The translations under genes and the position numbers were made by a program. A stretch of 64,000 bases of DNA from Multifurca ochricompacta (lineage: Eukaryota > Basidiomycota > Agaricomycetes > Russulales > Russulaceae), in contig WTXG01000009.1 of assembly GCA_022496185.1 (NCBI GenBank), positions 310,001 through 374,000 on the forward strand. Reading direction: 5' to 3'. Each line of letters opens with the position of its first letter. Positions within the stretch are counted from its first letter, which is position 1. This document shows, one piece after another, positions 10,050 through 22,105 of this stretch. A model generated the notes under the pieces. That model was given only the letters and a program-made list of their open reading frames with translations. It did no database searches and had not been told where the DNA came from.

Positions 10050-13000
10050 ATGCCGCGAAACATCGCCCCCTCTGTTGCTATATCTGAAGGAGGAACGCTA
10101 AGTCCGCATCTACATCGATGAGTGATGTATCAGGAGCTGATACCCTCTTTACCAGCCGTTAGGTTATATGATGCCGTGAGGGCGGTCAGGTTCTGCAAGG
10201 TATTTCCCCCCCTATTCTGACGCGTTTCACAACCAAATTATACGTCAGACCCAATTGACCGATCTTGCCCGTCAATGCGACTCCATACTCTCCACAGTAA
10301 GGGAGCATTCGCCGCGACTAGTCGGGACGCAGGCAGGTGTTGAAGCTGATGAAATTGAGAGGTGAGTATAATTACTTTGCTGACCAGCTCGATGCACAAC
10401 GTGTATATGTCCTTCCAGGGCCATTGAACGGATTCTGAACCGAGTGCTGGTATGGGCTGGTTATGGCGACGCAGCATCCTTCTTCAGACAGAACGAGATT
10501 CAAAAAGGCATCCACGAATGTTATCGAGAGCTTACAGCATGCTCAGAGAGATTTACAGTACGCCATTCCTACATTATTAAGGTATTAAGGTCTTCATTTT
10601 CTTCCAGATCGCGTTGTCGATGGTAGATAGCAGTGAGAATCGAATGCGAGAGAAGGCTCGAGAGCGCGATCACAGGCAACTATTCGACGTTCTAGTTGAG
10701 ATCCTTGATGAATTACGACAGTCTGACCGTTCCACAACTTCTACGGCCTCAGAAGTACCAGCTTTGGTCGAGTCCCTCCCAGTGAGTCCAGCATGGTAGG
10801 TATCATTACGTTGGCGAGGTTAACGTACCCAGGTGTTACAACAAGCCATACCGATCGAGATGGATTCGGGCTTATCTCAATTGGTAGTAGTACCTTCACG
10901 TTCTAGACAAGCAGATCGTGAGTAATTGGATTCTTTTCCGCGAATGCTGACCCACATTATGAGAATCAAAGTGTCGGGAAAGGTTTTCAGAGCCAGTGGG
11001 CATGCAGTTATGAAGGATGCTCCCTTGACTTCTACCTCGGTGAATGGACCAACGACGGAGTTTATGTGTGTTAAGTGCTGTTCATTCCGAAGTAGCGCTG
11101 ATTTGGGTTAGGCTGCACTTGGCCGTTTGAGGGATCAATCACCAACTTCTCAAACGGTAAGTTCAATCACTGTATGATGCTCCCACTGCTCAATCAACGT
11201 TCTGTAGCGTTTCAAAGAGCGGATCGAAACTTGGCTTAGCCTTCAGCATCGGAATGTTTTGAGTTTCTTTGGACATGTTAAAATTGAGGACGTCGTTTAT
11301 TCGGTATGTTTGGCCACATAACACGGCATTGAGACTCTGACCCCTGCGTCTGATCTTAGGTTAGTCCATGGGCGGAGAACGGAAATATAAGAGACTATGT
11401 CCGGAACAATTATGACGCGGACCGCATGCGTCTGCTCAGCGAAGTTGCTGCCGGTTCGTACAACACCTGGTTCAGTCTCAGCACCACATACTGACAAAAG
11501 TAGGCATGGAATTCCTCCACGAAAGTGGGATTATTCACGGCGATTTATGCGGGGTAAGCCACTTTTAATTTAGCTTGCTTTATTCTCACCTTCCTCATCT
11601 TCCAGAAAAACGTTTTAATCAATGGCGAGGGCAAGGCGTTTGTCTGCGGATTCAATCTATTTGAATTTTCGAACGTGCGTTAGCCACCTGATGTACTGTT
11701 AGTATTTATCATTGAAACACAACATTTTAGCCAAGCTCTGTTATGTCCCGTGCTCGTTGGCTTGCTCCAGAAAGAATTACGTCTACAAGCGTCCCTCTAC
11801 CTACCGAGGAGGCAGATGTCTGGTCTTTTGGGCTACTATGCCTTGAGGTTTTTACTGGGGAAGACCCGTACAGCTCACACTCGGATCTCTTTGTGCCCGT
11901 TCTTTTGAGCCAAGGCACACCACCTGTTCACCCTGGGCCAGCAGCTGTTGGCCTCAGCCCAAAGATGTGGGACCTAATGCAATCCTGCTGGAAGTTCAAA
12001 CCAGCAGAGCGCCCTTCCATGGCTACCGTCCAGTCGGCGATACGTGGGATGCTTCCTCTGCGTGTTTGTGAGTAGCTTCTCGTTATCAGCTTGATGCGTG
12101 CCGACCGTTATCCCGACATGCAGCTCGGCAGCCGAGTTCCTCTTCGGCTCGCAGTCCGCGTTCATTTTCCTTACCAACTTCTCTTCCTTCAACACCTGAC
12201 ATTGGGTCGTCAAAAGGGGCAGACCAAAGCTCGGCTGAGAATTCCTCATCATCGGCGCAACCACCGCCCCTCGTCAGACCTATTGACCCAACGACCGATA
12301 TGGAAGCTCCGAATAGGCGAATCAAGGGTGGTAGTAGTGCTTCATCATTCGCATCCCCGCGACTACCGCCTGTCCAAGAGGTTGAGCAGCACTGTCCGGA
12401 CCTCGGTATACTTGCCTCCCCACATCCATCGATGAGGTTCAAGTCGCATCCTTCCACTGCTCCTAACCCTCGATTTGACTTACAACGCAAAACGAGCGTT
12501 GATTCGTCATCATCGCAAAGCACGTCCAGTACTGGCGAATCAATCTTGCGCACAGGAAAGCTCCGTTGGCCGTTCAGTCTCAAACGATCTCAGACAACTC
12601 CCAATACAACAGCAGATACTTCATCGTTTCCGAGCACTCCAGGCAGTAGTAACTCTATTGTAGACCTGGAAATGCCGCCTGATCCCAAACCCTTCCCTCC
12701 TAGTAGATCCCAGACAGCGCCAGCCGAGGTTTCCAAAAGAGTGGTCCCTCATCCCTCTCAGCTAACCAACCCGCCTATTTCCATACTTCCAAGCCGCCAC
12801 CGGGTTCCTGTGAGCCGTGAGGTCCTAGACTTCATGGAGAAGGCCGCGAGTGATGCCGAGTGTTTACTCCGTCCTGCAAAAGATGGAACGGTGTCTGCTG
12901 CCAATCTTGAAGGTCTCGTCTCCCGGGTCATCACTGGCACCGCAGATTCGTCTACGGATGAAGGTTTTAAAGCCACCTTTTTAACAATTTACCAATTATT

Positions 13001-14361
13001 TGCGACTAGTGTACAGCTTTTTGGGATTCTGAAAAAGCGATTCGAGTCGACAAACCTCAATCCCTCCAACATAGGTTCCCAATACTCGTAAGTGGCCACT
13101 CAATCCTGGCAAACACTTAGTCATGACCCATCTTCCAGCATCTTGCTCTTCATCGAGAGTTGGCTCAAGAAAGGATTCGAGGATGAAGACCTCAGGTGTT
13201 CATCGATGATCGAAGAATTTGTCCTTTCCGTCTCTGGTTCCCAAATAATGGAAGAAAAGGCTAAGGAGATAGCGAGCTTGATTAATGACCCTGAAAATGT
13301 GGGTCTCAGCGAACCACCTTTATATGCGATAGCTGAATTTTTGGTCTCTAGGTTTGCCTCCGAAGACCAGAACGTGGTCCACGCTTGCGATGTGAGCATG
13401 CTCTGAGGCCTTCAGAGGCAACACCCTCCGACTGGGCGGCTGCTCTTACCGTGGTAGAAGGTGATCGATTCAAGAGTATTACTTATTGGGATTACGTGAA
13501 CTTCATCCGACAACGATCCAATACGCGGCGCATCGAAGTGTCTAACACAATTCACGACCTGATCAAGATATGGATACAAAGGACTGTCTTGACGTGAGGA
13601 TGCTCCTTGTTAATTGAAGTCCGGTAATGCAAGCTTACCTCTCCGTGACAGGTCGGATTACCTGGACGAGCGAATGAAGATGTACGAACATTGGATCCTT
13701 ACTGCCCAGGTTGGACACTCCGATGCTATCATGCATAAGAGCTGACGCCAGTCATAAGGCATGCCGAAAAATGAATAATTTCTCCTCGACGTCAGCGATC
13801 ACGACCGCCCTTCTATCCCCGGCAGTCACGGGTCTCGTTCTTACGTGCGAGAGCAAGGCCGGACGGGTTCTACGTACATTGACTGAAGATCTTGATTTGG
13901 AAAACGGGGCATACCAAAACTCGCTACGTCAAGCGGGGACGAAAGAGCTTATTCCCTGGTTAGGTAGTGTTGGAGTCTTATGTATATTTCACTACCATCT
14001 CATCCCAACCTTCGTAGATCCCCACCTAAGCGCTCTCGATTCCACCTTCGTCCGCTCCAATCTTATTATGGAGGTGGACGGGCATCCTTTAATCGATTTC
14101 AAGCACTGCAGTGAACTTGCAGAGCAGATTGATTCGGTCACCCAGTACACGTCACCTCGCATCGACCATACGACACGCCAGGACGTGCTTGCATATGTGG
14201 AGTACAGTCTCAAGTCAAACACAATTGACGAGGCCGCAATTAAGGCTCAAATTGCGACTCTCAGCGCCAAACTGGCTAAGGAAGAGCAGTTGATGCTCGA
14301 ACATCGAGCGAGGATGCGGTCGCTTGGAATGCCATGGTCACCACCACAACGGCGGAGATGA
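10050..14361 (+). CDS. Pseudokinase-RasGEF fusion protein, copy A
   Basis: Multi-domain signalling protein. A helical N-terminal region (about 10050-10900; QLTDLARQCDSILSTVREHS, ECYRELTACSERF) resembles the four-helix modules found before fungal TKL kinases (MLKL-type), an inference from pattern only. A kinase-like domain follows (about 10960-12075): LQHRNVLSFFG, HGDLCGKNVLINGEG, SRARWLAPERI, ADVWSFGLLCLEVFTGEDPY, CWKFKPAERPSM. The ATP-lysine position appears to read AALG and the DFG motif reads GFN, so it is probably catalytically dead. After a Ser/Pro-rich linker (12090-12830) come a Ras-GEF N-terminal module (DGTVSAANLEGLVSRVITG to FGILKKRFES) and a CDC25-type RasGEF domain (VVEGDRFKSITYWDYVNFI, ACRKMNNFSSTSAITTALLS, DGHPLIDFKHC). 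It would load GTP onto a Ras-like GTPase. The first exons are not resolved: an in-frame TGA at 10119 needs an intron or a sequence error. Confidence 0.8.
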
Positions 14362-14741
14362 TGAAGTTAGCAACCAACAATTTATGGAAGCACCACTTAT
14401 CTGTGCGTAACGACACTGCTTTCACCCTGCCCTGATCTATTCGGTATTTGTTTTCTTCCTCTTTAAGTTTTTATTGGTTCTACGCAGTTCGGCAATGTAG
14501 AGTATGACGTGTTAAGATAACGCAGAGTATAATAAACTTTACAGTATACAAACAACCCATTTAATTGCCATAGCCGCCTCAATAGCCGTGAGAGTAAGCT
14601 GTTGGACTGAGCCCTGAGCCTCAGGCTCGGACCGCTCATTGCGCTCATTGCAGCTGTGTGCTGCTGCGGTGGGGTATATTTGATATATTTGACAAGCTCC
14701 TTGGGTCCTCCTCCTCTCCTCCCCTTCTGACCTCGTATCGT
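14362..14741. other. Intergenic region between tandem paralogues
   Basis: 380 bases with the 3' end of copy A and the promoter of copy B. The last part is pyrimidine-rich (ctcctcctctcctcccctt), as often seen just before fungal starts. No other feature seen. Confidence 0.4.
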
Positions 14742-17700
14742 ATGAGCCCGAAGAATATCGCCCCTGTATCTGGATTAGCCGAAGTTAGCGGCAGTGGCCT
14801 TTTAATTGGTTCGTTTACATTTATCGCGGGTGATGCTGGTCGTCGGTGTCGGGATACTACGTTGACATATTAAATCCCCAGCAAACTCGCTTATACGGGC
14901 TGCAAAGAATGTCAAGATATATCGAGTTAGTTTCTGACGTTCAGTTTCTTCCTTACTCTTTGCTAAATATGTAGTCCAGTCGCAATGCGATGAACTCAGT
15001 AGACGATGCCTAGAACTCGTTTCTGCTCTGCGGGATCACTCCCCCGGACTCGAGGGTACGCGTGCTCAGCAAGCCGTCGATGAGGTGGAACGGTGAAGCG
15101 TTTGTTGCTTGACGGCTGAATCACTGTTAATGAGATCACCCTAGCGTGTTAACTCGTATCCTTGAGAAGGTGAACAAATGGGGGGAGCTGGGCAAGATGA
15201 GGTCGTTTGTAAAGCAAACAGAGATCAAAATGGGGCTGGACGAATCTTATCGCGAGCTGCATACTTGCTCGATGCAATTCAACGTGCGTATCTATCTTTG
15301 ATTGGATGCTATACCCCCCTCAGCGCACACGACTTTCCACATAACCTTGTAGATATCTCTCCAGCTATACGCAAGCAATCGAAACAAAGAACTCGAAGAG
15401 ATTCGCAAGCGCGATCACGATGAACTCATTGAGATGATAACGAGAGTCCTTCATGACAAAAACCTTTTGAAAATAACGCTCGCTACCAGCACCCGGGAAG
15501 ATGCACACTCTGTCGTTAGAGCTATAGAGCAGGCGGGTTCACAGAATGTTGTTCCGTCATCCCTCTAACTCACTTCGCACGTAGGGGTTGAAAGAGGCGG
15601 ACTTTGGGGAGACACAGGAAATGGAACTCCAAGAAGACTTTGGGGAGCTGCGCGGGTGGGTAGAGGGACTACCACCGATGGTTGATCGTTCGTCATTGGG
15701 TTTCTCTGTTGAATTTTGTGCTGATTACTGCTTCCACGCAGTCAGTGGGAGCGTCGTCCGAACGAGCGAACATGCAGTTGCGACGGGGGGTTCGCAGGAT
15801 ATCTACACTGGCGAATGGACAGGCAAAGAGGTAAGGAGACAGGATTTCTCGTCATCTTTGCTAAATCCTGTTCAGGTAGCCCTTGGCTACCCAAGGAACC
15901 AAACCCGCTCAGCGCAGGAGGTGAGTGAGATAAGGCGATAAGGACCAAATAGTGACAATTTCTCACCTCCTTCAGCGCTTCAAACGACAAGTCGAAATAT
16001 GGAGGACCCTCCGGCACCCAAACATCTTGCAACTGCTTGGTATAGCATATATTGGTGATTTCGTGTACTCGGTATGTCTTTCCCCATCCCCTGATGGTAG
16101 GTTAATATTTCTCTCTTTTAGGTCAGTCCCTACATGGAATTCGGAAACGTGATGAGATATCTCGAATATAATCCAGGAGCTGACCGCGTTTTTCTATTGA
16201 GCGAGACAGCTTCTGGTGCGTGTCCTACCACCTGAGCCTACCACAGAGCACTAACAATCCAACAGCTATTGAATATCTACACATTAACGGAATCATTCAC
16301 GGAGATTTACAAGGGGTGAGTTGTTATTTTAAGAGTTCACTTGGAGATATCACTCATGATCAATGACAGACGAACGTCCTAATATCTGGAGATGGCCGCG
16401 CATGCCTTGGGACTTTGGCTCTGCTCGTGTCGAGGAGGTATGGGCAGCATGCGTATCCAGTTTACTGCTCTGCATTGACCCTTCATGTTAGGTACCCGCC
16501 ACAGAGGCCTTCAATTATGGGAGCCCTAGATGGCTTGCCCCAGAGCTCATGACTAATAGTAGTTATGTCCCGACTACGAGGGCCACGGACGTGTGGTCTT
16601 TCGGAATGCTTTGCATCGAAATATTTACTGAAAAAGTGCCATTCAGTCATATTCAGAACGAAGCATACGTTCCGCTTGTTATTCGTGAGGGACAGCTTCC
16701 TACTCGTCCCGAAAACAGCATCACTACCAGAGGGCTTGATGATACCATGTGGAAGCTCACTACTGAATGTTGGAAACGTGATCCCGAGTCCCGGCCCTCA
16801 ATGTCAGAAGTACGTGAAGCGATCCAGAACGCGCTTCCGTTGCGTTCGTGTAAGTGATCTGTGTATTCGCGCGATCTCCGTTTAAACTTATACGTTGAAA
16901 GCCTCTCGATTAGGCAGACCTTCTCTTTCGAATTCCCGAACGCATCGTCACAGTTCCTCCTTGTCCAGCGTCTCCAGTTCTCCGGCCAACGCTCGCCCCT
17001 CGCTCCTTACCATGTCAAGACCACCTAGAATCACCGGCTTGACTCCTCCTACCGCCCCACTGCCACTACCCAGCTCCCTGACGCGTGAAGACGCCCCCCT
17101 ATCTGAGCAGTCCAACAGGGGACCAAGTCCCGCTTCATTTCCTTTGCACAAGTCTCCCATCCTCAAAGATAAGCCTTTGAGCTCCTCCCCCCCGTCGCCA
17201 ATGGGATTGTCGCCAAGTGCTCCCCGGCCGATACCTTCTCCAGTTCCCTCACCTTTATCCTCCAGCTATCAAAAACCGCGCCTGTCTACCACGCCTGAAT
17301 CTCGCACAAGTGTATCCCCCATAAGCGATCGCGCTGACTGGCCATTCACGCCTCTCCCGCCCCTATCATTACGGAAGCCCTCGACATCTTCTGGTGCCAG
17401 TATGTCTCTGCTCCTGGAGCCGGTACAAGGCGGCGCCGACCAGCTTAATCGAGCCGGTTCTGTATCTGCCATATCGGTCCACAGCACTGACGGAGGCCCA
17501 ACTACTAATATCTCCGGTGGTTTGCTCGAAGCTGCCATTCAAGACCCGGAGCCTGTGCTCCGCAGAGCCGCTGATGGTTCAGTAGAGGCTGGGACACTGG
17601 AGGGTCTAGTGGACCGGTTGATCCAGGAAACGCATAATCGTGCCAAGGATAACGAGGTTCAGAGGATATTTCTGGTCACATATCGTCTCTTTACAACAGC

Positions 17701-19386
17701 CGAAGACTTGTTCAAGATTCTCAAGAAACGATTCGAGGAGATGGGAGATGTGCTACGCGTTTCCTTATCCATCGGGCGAAGCTCTATCCGGTACTCGTAA
17801 GTACGTCGTGCTTGGCCCGAAATGGGTTTTCTGAAGCGTCGAATAAGGATTTTGCTATTTCTCCGGACATGGCTCAAGGCAGAAGGCGAATTCATAGGCC
17901 GCGAATTACTCTCCTCCATTAAAGAGTTCGCTTTGTCGGTGAGTGGCTCGGAGACCATGAGAGAAGTCACACGAGAAATTGTCGATCTCTCCAGCGAGAA
18001 GGTTTGCACCTCTGATCATAGTGTTCCTGGCTTGTGTGAGATTGATTGCCTCCTAGATGGATGCTATCGTCACATCTCCCATTTTACCTTCACAATCTAG
18101 GCTTGGCACGGGGTTACCATCCTTCCCGGAGCAGGTCAAGGCTATAGACATTGCCATCTCTCTTTCAGTGATCGAGGGAGATAGCTATGGCAAGATAACT
18201 CATGCTGATTACATAGCACACCTTCGGGGGTCGCCCATCACGAAGCACATAGAATTGGCCACTAAAGCCAACAATCGCCTGGTTAATTGGGTGAAGAGGA
18301 AGGTCTTAAGGTCAGCAAGTTGTTATCTGATGGATTCTGCCTTTAAAAGTAAAGCTGAGTGCATCATCTCTTACCATAGCCCTGAGGACGTGAACAGGCG
18401 TGCGAACAGCTTTAGGCTCTTCGTCCTCGTCGCGGAGGTACTTGATTCCCCAAAATACACACTTTATACTTGGACCTAACAATCTTCTCTTCCCCTCCCC
18501 TTTTTTTTTGGACTTTTCTAGGAATGCAGAAAACTCCAGAACTTCTCGTCCATGAGCGCGATCCTTGCTGCGCTGCAGTCAGCCACGCTGGCATCCTCGA
18601 CGACTTCCCAGCTCATCCTGACGCGTGAGAGCAAGCTCACGAAGAATGAAAGCAACTCCTACGCCTACTTGAAAGCACCCTCGATCCTCAAGGCGACCAT
18701 CGGACTTACCGTGAAGCACTACGAAATATAAAGACTCCCTTCGCTATCCCATGGTTAGGTACGTGTGTGAATCATTCGACGCATATATTACACTGACACC
18801 TCACTTATTCCTTATCACGCGGGCAACTTTTCTTTCCACCTACCTCTTAACTCCTTCCATTCCCTCCTCCTGTCATACGCACTCACCCACTCTGTCGATG
18901 TCGGTGTTATTGGCGGGTTTGACTACTACCGACTATTACCGACTACCCGCTGCCCCGTCCAAATCAATCACCGAATTTAATCACTTAACAGCCGTTCATT
19001 TGCACGGCTTGAAAGCCTTCCACGACCGCGCTAGCGCCGTCGTAGTTGTCGATCACCGTCCACTGATCAACTTTAGTCGCTGCGCGCGACTTCTCGAACG
19101 GATCGACGAGCTGTGTCGGTATCGCGCATCACCGGACTTGGAACGGCACCGTAGCTCGAGTGCGCTCGCGTGGGTGAGGAGGGAGCTTGAGAACACGCCT
19201 AGCAGTATTTCGCGTGAGCTGTTTGAGGCGCGCGTGACGGAGCTCGCAGAGAGGGAACGTCGGATGCGCGATACGCGTGAGCTCGAGCTTCGCTCGCTCG
19301 GTTTTGGGGCGCCATTGCGCCAAGGCACGTCAAATTCATCGGTTCGCTCGCCTCCTGGTCGTACAGCATCTCTGGGGAAGATATGA
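14742..19386 (+). CDS. Pseudokinase-RasGEF fusion protein, copy B
   Basis: Paralogue of the gene just upstream, same strand and same domain order, starting MSPKNIAP against MPRNIAP in copy A. N-terminal helices: SLIRAAKNVKIY, QCDELSRRCLELVSALRDHS, ESYRELHTCSMQFN. Kinase-like domain about 15740-16857: VALGYPRNQTR where VAIK is expected (Gly for Lys), LRHPNILQLLGIAYIG, HGDLQGTNVLISGDG, then GDFGSARVEE once a missing G in the run 16409-16411 is allowed for, SPRWLAPELM and DVWSFGMLCIEIFTEKVPF. A long Ser/Pro linker (16900-17510) precedes the Ras-GEF N-terminal module (DGSVEAGTLEGLVDRLIQ, FKILKKRFEEMG) and the catalytic RasGEF (SVIEGDSYGKITHADYIAHL, ECRKLQNFSSMSAILAALQS, DHRPLINFSRC). A second frame break at the AAA run 18649-18651 is cured by one added A, giving KQLLRLLESTLDPQGDHRTY. 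The C-terminus is a charged helix and a Ser/Arg tail. Confidence 0.82.
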
Positions 19387-19677
19387 TATATGATAACTTT
19401 ACGTATATATGCATCATTTCATTTTTTTTTTTTCTATTATTCTTATAATTTATCTGACTTGGTAGGATCCATCATCTATCTATTTATCAAAATAAATATA
19501 AACAAATATATATACTCATACGCATACTCTCATTGAAGCTGCTTTGTACTAGTTCTTACTCTTTTGTTGTTTCGTATTCGATAGTGCCAGGGCAACGTGC
19601 TCAAGGACAAGTCACCACCTCCACAATATTAGTTAATTACACCATGTACCGTGTGACTGGAGAGTAAATATTATTAA
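19387..19677. other. Convergent AT-rich intergenic region
   Basis: Contains a T-run at about 19420-19432 and AT-rich sequence (aaataaatataaacaaatat) that probably holds the 3' processing signals of both flanking genes. Nothing else is recognisable. Confidence 0.4.
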
Positions 19678-22105
19678 TCATACGGAGAACGACCATACCC
19701 GAACGTCTCCATCGTCGCTTCCTGAAACGATTTTGTCCTCACCAAGAGCGAGGCAGGTGACGGCACCAGTATGACCGACAAGCGTTGATACACACCGGCC
19801 ATCGTCGCGACTCCAAACCTGTGATTATAAACGCCCACGTGACGATTTGTCATTATGCGATGCGAGAGCGAGACGAGAACATGGGGAAAGAGGATTAGCA
19901 AGAGCGACAAGAGGGATTTGCGAGAGAGAGTTATAAGGTTTTTACCTTGATGGTTCGGTCATGACTTCCGCTGACAAGTCGCATCTGATCACATGCGACC
20001 GCCCAAACACCCTCGATATGTCCAAAGAGGGTGCGCACGACCTTGCATGAATCGATATCCCACAGTTTAACTGTGTTATCCAGGCTTCCCGAAACGAGCA
20101 GCAGCTGCGGCTCGCGGGGCGACTGCGGCTGGCAGGCAGTAGTACGAGATTCAGCCGGGTGAGTTGAGGAGTCATCCCCGAGCCTGTGTAGCTTGGCATC
20201 CTCTCCATCGTGACCCCCATCGAGCGAAAGTAACTTCAAGCCTTGTACTTGACCCATATGACCAGAAAACAGGCGCACGCACGTACGCAGCGAAAGGTCC
20301 CACAAGCGCACGGTGCAATCGTCAGACGCAGAGAACAGCATTTTGCCTGGCGGCACATGCTGCGAGGACATTTCAGATACGGAGGCTGGAGTACCGGAGT
20401 TGGAGTCCCAAAGCAGGACGGTGTTGACCCAGTCTCGGTGACCGCGCAAAGTGAAACACTCGCCAGTACGAAAATTCCAGACTTTGACAGTGGCGTCGAC
20501 GCCTCCACTAGCGAGGAAATCGGAATCAAAATTTAAGCAGATGACACCTTCCGTGTGACCTTCCAACGTGCGAATGCATTCTCCTGTGCGCCAATTCCAG
20601 ATACGTATGGTGTGGTCCATGCTGCCTGTAATGAGCTTGGCCTCATCAAACTGGAGAGTACGCAAGGCGCGAGTATGACCCCTGAGACAACGTATTTCTT
20701 CACCAGTCTCAAGATTCCATACACGGGCGGTGCGGTCGTAGGACCCCGTGATGAGGACAGGAAATGGAAGGTGGGGAAGGGTTTCACTAAACTGCAGGCA
20801 CATGATACCATTTGTGTGACCCTTTAATGTCCGAACAGAGCATCGACCACGGCGCCAATTACGCTCTATTTTTAGGCGCTCGGAGTAGACGTGCTTCCAT
20901 GGACGCGTGAGCGCCTCTTCAACAGGAAGGGGGAGAGGGGAGGGAGAAGATGGGGGTAGAGAGCCAATTAGTGCAGGAGTTGGGGTGGGCGCCGGTAGTG
21001 GCAACAAGTCTAGGTGAGCTGAGGACGTCACGGGAGGGGAAGGCTCAGAGTGATGTCTTTTCGGAGCAGAGATAACTCCGGAATCGTCTTGCTTACGTTT
21101 ACCATTTGAGGATGAACGGGTACCGGGGGTGGGTCCAGGGATGGGTGAAAGAGAAGAAGGAGAAAGGGGAACAGCTAAGCGCCTTCGCTCAAGAATGGGG
21201 AGACCCCAGCCACACTTGTTGCATTTTGTGCCAATGTGCTGTTCGCAAATCTCGCGCCATAGCAAGTCATCATCTGCCAAGGCCTTCCAATGACGCGAGA
21301 CTTGCGCAGCACGACATAAGGACGTGGCGTCAAGATAAGCGAGAACCCTTAAAGAAACTTCGCGAGGAAAGATGACAAAAGGGTCAATCCGGATAAGATG
21401 GCCAAGGGCATCGGTAAGAAGGGATAGCTGGGAGAAGCAACACATGGTTAGGATGCCCCTGAGAATAAGCTCTCGGCGAGGATGCGGCGATGACGAAAAG
21501 CTAGCCCAGATTGCATTGATGGATTCTCTTTCTTCGAGTGGAAGTTCATCGAGGGCCTAGGGCATTACCGAGATGAGGATGAGCACAGACAAGTGACACG
21601 GACACGTAATAAGATCAAGGGCGAGCTGAAAATCTTTACGCGAAACGGAATAGGGTCGGAATGAAGTGAGGCGAATGAATGGGGAGGGGGTGAGGGGAGG
21701 GAAAGAAAGAGGTTCCGAGAGAAAAGAAAAGTTGAAATGGGGAAAACGCACCCGTTGAAGCTTCAAATTTGTTCCCTCATCAGCGATCCTTTGGTGTCGT
21801 ATACATAATTTGCGAGAAGTAGACTGAGAGGGAGTGGAAGGTGGTAAATGGATTGAAGGATGAGAAGGAGAGGAGGAATGAGAAGGGGAGGGGGGAGATG
21901 GAGAGGGGGGATGAGAAGAAGACCAAAGGTGATCCGTAGAAATTGTGGAAGTGGGCGAGGGTAAACGAGCTGGGGGTAATGTATCGCAGGAGTATGGTGA
22001 GGGTGAGGGTGGAGGTGAGGGTGAAGGTGAGGGTGAGGGTGAGAGTGAGGATGAAGAAGAGGAAGTGGTCGTGGTCGTGGTTGTGGTCGTGGTTAAAGAG
22101 GACAT
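19678..22105 (-). CDS. F-box/WD40 protein, MET30/sconB-like
   Basis: Substrate receptor of an SCF ubiquitin ligase, orthologous in layout to MET30/scon-2, which control sulfur metabolism. N-terminus is a low-complexity Thr/Ser-Pro tract, then the family-specific segment RKLCIRHQRIADEGTNLKLQ, an intron (about 21560-21780), and ERESINAIWASFSSSPHPRR with ILTMCCFSQLSLL. The F-box is FPREVSLRVLAYLDATSLCR. Seven WD repeats follow, for example VRTLKGHTNGIMCLQF, ITGSYDRTARVWNL, EGHTEGVICLNFDSDFLASG and ASDDCTVRLWDLSLRTCVRL; the last ends GSDDGDVRVWSFSV at the stop. The start at 22105 (MSSLTTTTTT) is chosen after a run of in-frame Met-Lys codons; an earlier Met near 22171 is possible. The last intron lies at about 19822-19944. 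Confidence 0.9.
21997..22050 (+). repeat. G-rich GGGTGA-like repeat in coding DNA
   Basis: Imperfect tandem GGTGAG/GGGTGA units on the plus strand. They encode the Ser-Pro repeat of the MET30-like N-terminus on the minus strand. Many G-triplets with short spacers could fold into a G-quadruplex on the non-template strand of any plus transcript. A GTGGTC (Thr) repeat at 22067-22094 and a CATTTT repeat at 22141-22170 adjoin it. Confidence 0.7.

Noticed and set aside
9927..10121. Upstream start at 9927 for copy A
   Set aside because: The paralogue starts at the equivalent of 10050 (MSPKNIAP / MPRNIAP) and the added residues have no counterpart.
12086..12583. Minus-strand 165-codon ORF
   Set aside because: Lies antisense to the Ser/Pro linker of copy A, with no domain and no start context.
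16380..18660. Copy B of the kinase-RasGEF pair as a pseudogene
   Set aside because: Two frame breaks exist, but each is a one-base loss in a short homopolymer and the flanking protein stays conserved. The same error type breaks essential genes in this window.
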